Shown here one piece after another: positions 60,874 to 64,000 of a stretch of 64,000 nt of DNA (the first letter of the stretch is position 1; each line of letters opens with the position of its first letter). The notes beneath the pieces are model-generated. The model worked only from the letters and a program-made list of their open reading frames with translations. It had not been told where the DNA came from and searched no databases. The stretch is taken from positions 1 through 64,000 of the forward strand of contig NZ_JAUYNT010000002.1 of the NCBI RefSeq assembly GCF_030698175.1, in the 5' to 3' direction. The position numbers were made by a program, and so were the translations under genes. Source of the stretch: Pseudomonas sp. Its GTDB lineage: Bacteria > Pseudomonadota > Gammaproteobacteria > Pseudomonadales > Pseudomonadaceae.

Positions 60874-61700
60874 ACACGGTCTGGAATATTGCCCGCAAGG
60901 AACTCAGCGACGGCCTGCGCAACCGCTGGTTGCTGGCCATCAGCCTGCTGTTCGCGGTGTTGGCGGTGGGCATCGCCTGGCTTGGCGCGGCGGCGTCCGG
61001 GCAACTGGGCTTCACCTCGATCCCGGCGACCATCGCCAGCCTGGCCAGCCTGGCGACTTTTCTGGTGCCGCTGATCGCCTTGCTGCTGGCCTACGACGCC
61101 ATAGTCGGCGAGGACGAGGGCGGCACCCTGATGCTGTTGCTGACCTATCCCCTGGGGCGCGGCCAGCTGCTGTTGGGCAAGTTCGTCGGCCACGGCCTGA
61201 TCCTGGCGCTGGCCACCTTGATCGGCTTCGGCTGCGCGGCCCTGGCCATCGGCGTGCTGGTCGAGGATGTCGAGCTGGGCCTGCTGGCCTGGGCCTTCGG
61301 CCGCTTTATGTTGTCTTCGACCTTGCTCGGTTGGGTATTCCTGGCCATGGCTTATGTGCTGAGCAGCGCCGTCAGTGAAAAATCCAGCGCCGCCGGGCTG
61401 GCCCTGGGCGTGTGGTTCCTCTTCGTGCTGGTGTTCGATCTGGCCTTGCTGGCGCTGCTGGTGCTGAGCGAAGGCAAGTTCAACCCCGAGCTGCTGCCCT
61501 GGTTGCTGTTGCTCAACCCGACGGATGTCTACCGCTTGATCAACCTGTCCGGTTTCGAAGGCGGCGGCAGCGCCGTCGGTGTCATGGCCCTGGGCGGCGA
61601 CCTGCCGGTGGACGGCCGGCTGCTGTGGCTGTGCCTGCTGTTATGGGTCGGCGCACCGCTGCTGTTGGCCTATGGGGTGTTTCTGCGCCGGCCGACGTGA
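60870..61700 (+). CDS. nosY: NosY, ABC transporter permease for CuZ maturation
   Basis: NosY (276 residues) has six membrane segments and the family N-terminus [20 protein letters not shown], with the loop [20 protein letters not shown]. It is the membrane subunit of NosDFY. Repeat copy D begins eight bases after its stop. Confidence 0.95.
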   Translation: MNTVWNIARKELSDGLRNRWLLAISLLFAVLAVGIAWLGAAASGQLGFTSIPATIASLASLATFLVPLIALLLAYDAIVGEDEGGTLMLLLTYPLGRGQLLLGKFVGHGLILALATLIGFGCAALAIGVLVEDVELGLLAWAFGRFMLSSTLLGWVFLAMAYVLSSAVSEKSSAAGLALGVWFLFVLVFDLALLALLVLSEGKFNPELLPWLLLLNPTDVYRLINLSGFEGGGSAVGVMALGGDLPVDGRLLWLCLLLWVGAPLLLAYGVFLRRPT

Positions 61701-61707
61701 TGTTTAA

Positions 61708-61973
61708 GGCTCTGTCCCCATTACCTGTTGCAGGCAAAACGTAGGGTGGGTTAGTGGCGCGGGACAGGGATTGAAAATCAACTGCGCAATGTGTGCGCCA
61801 CGTAACCCACCATGGCGCTCGACCGGCAAACCGCATGGTGGGTTACGCGGCGCCTTGCTTGCGCGGTGATGCAAACAACCACCGCCCGCGCCGCTAACCC
61901 ACCCTACGAATTACCGCGCACCAGGCATCGCCTAACCGACCCACACACCTCAACACTTAACGGGTACATAGCC
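61708..61973. repeat. MITE-like element with GTAGGGTGGGTTA core (copy D)
   Basis: The left end GGCTCTGTCCCCATTACCTG then TTGCA and right end CAACACTTAACGGGTACATA then GCC are family terminal repeats. The 266-base element holds several GTAGGGTGGGTTA/TAACCCACC inverted motifs, and 61801-61945 is about 95% identical to 63701-63845. It lies between nosY and nosL. Short in-frame ORFs inside are repeat artefacts. Confidence 0.75.
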
Positions 61974-61998
61974 ATTTTTAACCTATCGAGGAGAGCCA

Positions 61999-62538
61999 AT
62001 GAAACGCTTGTTAAAAAGCGCTGAGCTATGCCTGCTGGCGCTGCTGCTTGGGCTTGGGTTGCTGGCCTGTAGCAAACCCGAGGAGGCGCAACTGAGCTTT
62101 ATTCCGCAGGCCTTCCACGCCACTGACGAGTGCCATGTGTGCGGCATGATTATCGGCGACTTTGCCGGCCCCAAAGGCCAGGCGGTGAGCAAGGCGGGGG
62201 TGAAGAAATTCTGTTCCGCCGCCGAGATGCTCGGCTGGTGGTTGCAGCCGGAAAACCGTATCGGCGCTGCCAAGCTCTATGTCCACGACATGGGCCGTAG
62301 CGATTGGGCCAAGCCCGCTGACAGCCACCTGATCGACGCCACCCAGGCGTTCTACGTGGTCGATCTGGCCGACAGTGGGCTCAGCGGCGCCATGGGCGCG
62401 GTGTTGGCCTCGTTCGCCGACGAACAGGCCGCGCGCAAACTCGCCGCCACCCATCACGCTCGGGTGCTGCGGTTCGCCGAAATCGACCAGACGGTCTTGC
62501 AACAGGCGGCCGCCATGCAACATGGCCAGGCCCATTAG
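61999..62538 (+). CDS. nosL: NosL, copper chaperone lipoprotein
   Basis: NosL (179 residues) delivers Cu(I) to apo-NosZ or NosDFY. It has a lipobox (LGLGLLAC) and the copper-binding segment DECHVCGMIIG; YVHDM and other Met/His residues follow. A GAGGAGAG RBS precedes it. Unlike nosDFY it is separated from the operon by repeat copy D, so its transcription depends on read-through or an unseen promoter. Confidence 0.95.
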   Translation: MKRLLKSAELCLLALLLGLGLLACSKPEEAQLSFIPQAFHATDECHVCGMIIGDFAGPKGQAVSKAGVKKFCSAAEMLGWWLQPENRIGAAKLYVHDMGRSDWAKPADSHLIDATQAFYVVDLADSGLSGAMGAVLASFADEQAARKLAATHHARVLRFAEIDQTVLQQAAAMQHGQAH

Positions 62539-62588
62539 CGCCAAGGCCGCGCCTCGATAATCCTCGCTCCACACCACGCGCGGCAAAG

Positions 62589-62602
62589 CTGATTGCGATC
62601 AA
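62589..62602 (+). promoter_or_regulatory. Candidate FNR/ANR/DNR box upstream of SDR gene
   Basis: CTGATTGCGATCAA differs from TTGAT-N4-ATCAA by one base. It lies 138 bases before the SDR start and suggests that the SDR is co-regulated with denitrification. Confidence 0.55.
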
Positions 62603-62739
62603 GTCGCCAACCCTCTCCCTCGCTGTAAAAAGGCCTTATCGGGGGCAGCGTCCGCTGCTCTGGATCGGAAACCGGTCGCCCATGATTGTCTCTCTGGGTG
62701 ACCCTGCCGCTCGGCGTTGCCGGGCATCGGAGAGCATCG

Positions 62740-63483
62740 ATGAAAAACGAATTCCAGGACCGCCTGGCCGTGGTCACCGGCGCCAGTTCGGGAATCGGTT
62801 TGGCGCTGTGTGCGGCCTTGTTGCAACGCGGCGCCCAGGTGGTGGCCATGTCCCGCACGCTCGGCGAGTTGCCGGTGCTGCTGGAGACTTACGGCGAGCG
62901 TTTGCACTGGCAGGCCGGCGACGTCACCTGCCAGGCCGACCTCGACAGCCTGGCCGAGCGGGCTGCCCGTCTGGGGCCGGTGGATTATCTGGTGCCCAAC
63001 GCCGGCATTGCCGAACTGGCCGATTGCCTGGATCTCGGCGCCTTCGACCGGCAATGGGCGGTCAATGGTGCGGGGGCTTTGAACACCTTGGCGGCGCTGC
63101 TCGACACCCTGGCCAAGCCGGCCTCCGTGGTGTTCGTCAGCACCTTTCTGAGCCATTTGACCTTTCCCGGCCTGGCCGCCTATATCGCCAGCAAAGCGGC
63201 CTTGGCCGCCCAGGTGAAAACCATCGCCGTGGAGCTAGCGGCCTTGGATCTGCGCATCAACCTGGTCTCGCCAGGCCCTACCGCGACGGCGATCTGGGGC
63301 ACCCTGGGGTTGACCGACGAGCAGTTGGGCGACGTCGCCGATACGGTGGCCAAACGGCTGTTGCCCGGTCATTTTCTCGAAGCGGCGGCGGTGGCTAACG
63401 TCATCTTGTTCCAGCTGTCCCAGGGCGCCCGCGGCGTCTATGGCCAGGATTGGGTGGTCGACAACGGCTATACGCTGGGCTGA
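62740..63483 (+). CDS. Short-chain dehydrogenase/reductase (247 residues)
   Basis: A classical SDR with NAD(P)-binding GASSGIG, the structural motif NAGIAE, catalytic serine in VVFVSTFLSHL and YxxxK in AAYIASKAALAA. From memory an SDR of the same length (ORF247) was described in the P. stutzeri denitrification cluster, so it may be the same accessory gene. Substrate is unknown. The start at 62740 lies close to the SDR fold start; a longer frame opens at 62686. Confidence 0.88.
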   Translation: MKNEFQDRLAVVTGASSGIGLALCAALLQRGAQVVAMSRTLGELPVLLETYGERLHWQAGDVTCQADLDSLAERAARLGPVDYLVPNAGIAELADCLDLGAFDRQWAVNGAGALNTLAALLDTLAKPASVVFVSTFLSHLTFPGLAAYIASKAALAAQVKTIAVELAALDLRINLVSPGPTATAIWGTLGLTDEQLGDVADTVAKRLLPGHFLEAAAVANVILFQLSQGARGVYGQDWVVDNGYTLG

Positions 63484-63578
63484 AAACTCTCGCCTGCGGC
63501 GGTGGAGGCACCCGTTTGTGACTGTACGGTTTGCGCTGATTCTGATGATCTTTCCTGCAAAGCGCTCGGCGCAAATCG

Positions 63579-63880
63579 TGCAATCCATAGCTGGGACACC
63601 GGCAAAAAAAGGCTCTATCCAGTTACGTGTTGCACACAGCTTTTGTAGGGTGGGTTAGGCGCGAACCATGGCTTGCCAACAACGCAAAACCCGACCGCGC
63701 CGTAACCCACCATGGCGCTCGACCGGCAAACCGCATGGTGGGTTACGCGGCGCCCGGCTTGCGCGGCGATGCAAGCAACCACCGCCCGCGCCGCTAACCC
63801 ACCCTACGAATTACCGCGCACTAGGCATCGACTAACCGACCCGCACGCTGCAACTCATGGCTGGGAAACAGGCAAAAAAA
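63579..63880. repeat. Degenerate MITE-like copy E between 32-bp direct repeats
   Basis: The left family end GGCTCTATCCAGTTACGTGT then TGCA is at 63611. The right end is degenerate. The core 63701-63845 nearly equals 61801-61945. Outside it, TGCAATCCATAGCTGGGACA (63579-63610) and TGCAACTCATGGCTGGGAAA (63849-63880), each ending GGCAAAAAAA, are direct repeats at 27 of 32 bases. The noncoding gap 63484-63925 is otherwise empty. Confidence 0.65.
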
Positions 63881-63908
63881 AGCCGCTCACTTGGTTTGCG
63901 TGAACGGC
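63873..63908 (-). terminator. Terminator of the minus-strand cytochrome gene
   Basis: Read on the minus strand, GCCGTTCAC pairs with GTGAGCGGC (one G-T pair) and is followed by TTTTTTTT, directly after the cytochrome stop codon. Confidence 0.8.
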
Positions 63909-63925
63909 ATCTGCAACCTGCTTGG

Positions 63926-64000
63926 TTACTTGAGGCTCAACACCCATTCGGCGAGGATCTTGGCTTCTGCGTCGGTGACTGGGTTGGCCGGCATCGGCAT
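63926..64000 (-). CDS. C-terminus of a c-type cytochrome (c551-like), partial
   Basis: The last 24 codons encode MPMPANPVTDAEAKILAEWV followed by LSLK and a stop. This fits the C-terminal helix of cytochrome c551/NirM-type proteins, with the axial methionine just before the Pro-Asn segment. The rest lies beyond the window. Such a cytochrome could feed NirS or another periplasmic reductase; which one cannot be told. Confidence 0.7.
   Translation of the reverse strand: MPMPANPVTDAEAKILAEWVLSLK

Noticed and set aside
61812..63903. Two short similar ORFs (61812-62024 and 63712-63903) that could suggest a duplicated gene
   Set aside because: Both lie inside repeat copies D and E; their similarity is that of the noncoding repeat and no RBS or conserved protein is seen.

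Overview
The window looks like chromosome from a denitrifying Pseudomonas or close relative. Gene content and order from about 9.3 kb to 50 kb follow, from memory, the PAO1 block PA0943-PA0976 joined to PA1004-PA1013: purM/purN, hda, wrbA, arsC, proS, oprD, slyX, aspS, yebC, ruvCAB, tol-oprL, queE/queC, tRNA-Lys, nadA, bepA, a TusA-like gene, bcp, gcvR, dapA, bamC, purC, tRNA-Ser. The large PAO1 accessory segment between tRNA-Lys and nadA is absent; only a tRNA-Pro lies there.

Region 1 (1-9.25 kb) is a complete chemosensory operon on the + strand: the 3' remnant of an MCP gene cut by a repeat element, then cheY, a STAS protein, cheA, a membrane MCP, cheW, cheR, cheD, cheB and a REC-EAL phosphodiesterase. 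It suggests a chemosensory array with a c-di-GMP output. Region 2 (9.3-30 kb) holds purine genes, the DnaA regulator Hda, redox and arsenate-reductase-like enzymes, a possible sigma-54-controlled small gene, a PilZ-like protein, a thioredoxin lipoprotein, proS and oprD. It also holds decayed remains of a thermostable-hemolysin-family gene and a sensor kinase, a membrane cold-shock fusion, a diguanylate cyclase and an HPt/HD-GYP protein. Region 3 (30-42.3 kb) is housekeeping: aspS, yebC, the ruvCAB genes behind a LexA box, the Tol-Pal envelope operon and two queuosine genes. Region 4 (42.3-50.4 kb) runs from tRNA-Lys and tRNA-Pro to tRNA-Ser with NAD, lysine, purine, outer-membrane assembly and redox genes. 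Its purC is the long ADE1-like form rather than the short form I associate with Pseudomonas.

Region 5 (50.5-64 kb) is an anaerobic-respiration segment beyond tRNA-Ser: oxygen-independent hemN, a small membrane protein, an acyl-CoA dehydrogenase, then nosR-nosZ-nosD-nosF-nosY-nosL for nitrous oxide reduction, a 247-residue SDR and the end of a c-type cytochrome on the minus strand. A perfect FNR/ANR/DNR box precedes nosR, and near-consensus boxes precede the acyl-CoA dehydrogenase and the SDR. By eye the codons here end more strictly in G/C than in the che region.

The least explained feature is a dispersed repeat family. About 23-bp terminal inverted repeats (outer end close to GGCTATGTACCCGTTA) enclose different hairpin cores at 1-141, 19873-19999, 52455-52757 and 61708-61973, with a degenerate relative at 63611-63870. 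The 19.9-kb copy has a 7-bp flanking direct repeat. No CRISPR array, rRNA operon, transposase or prophage gene was seen.
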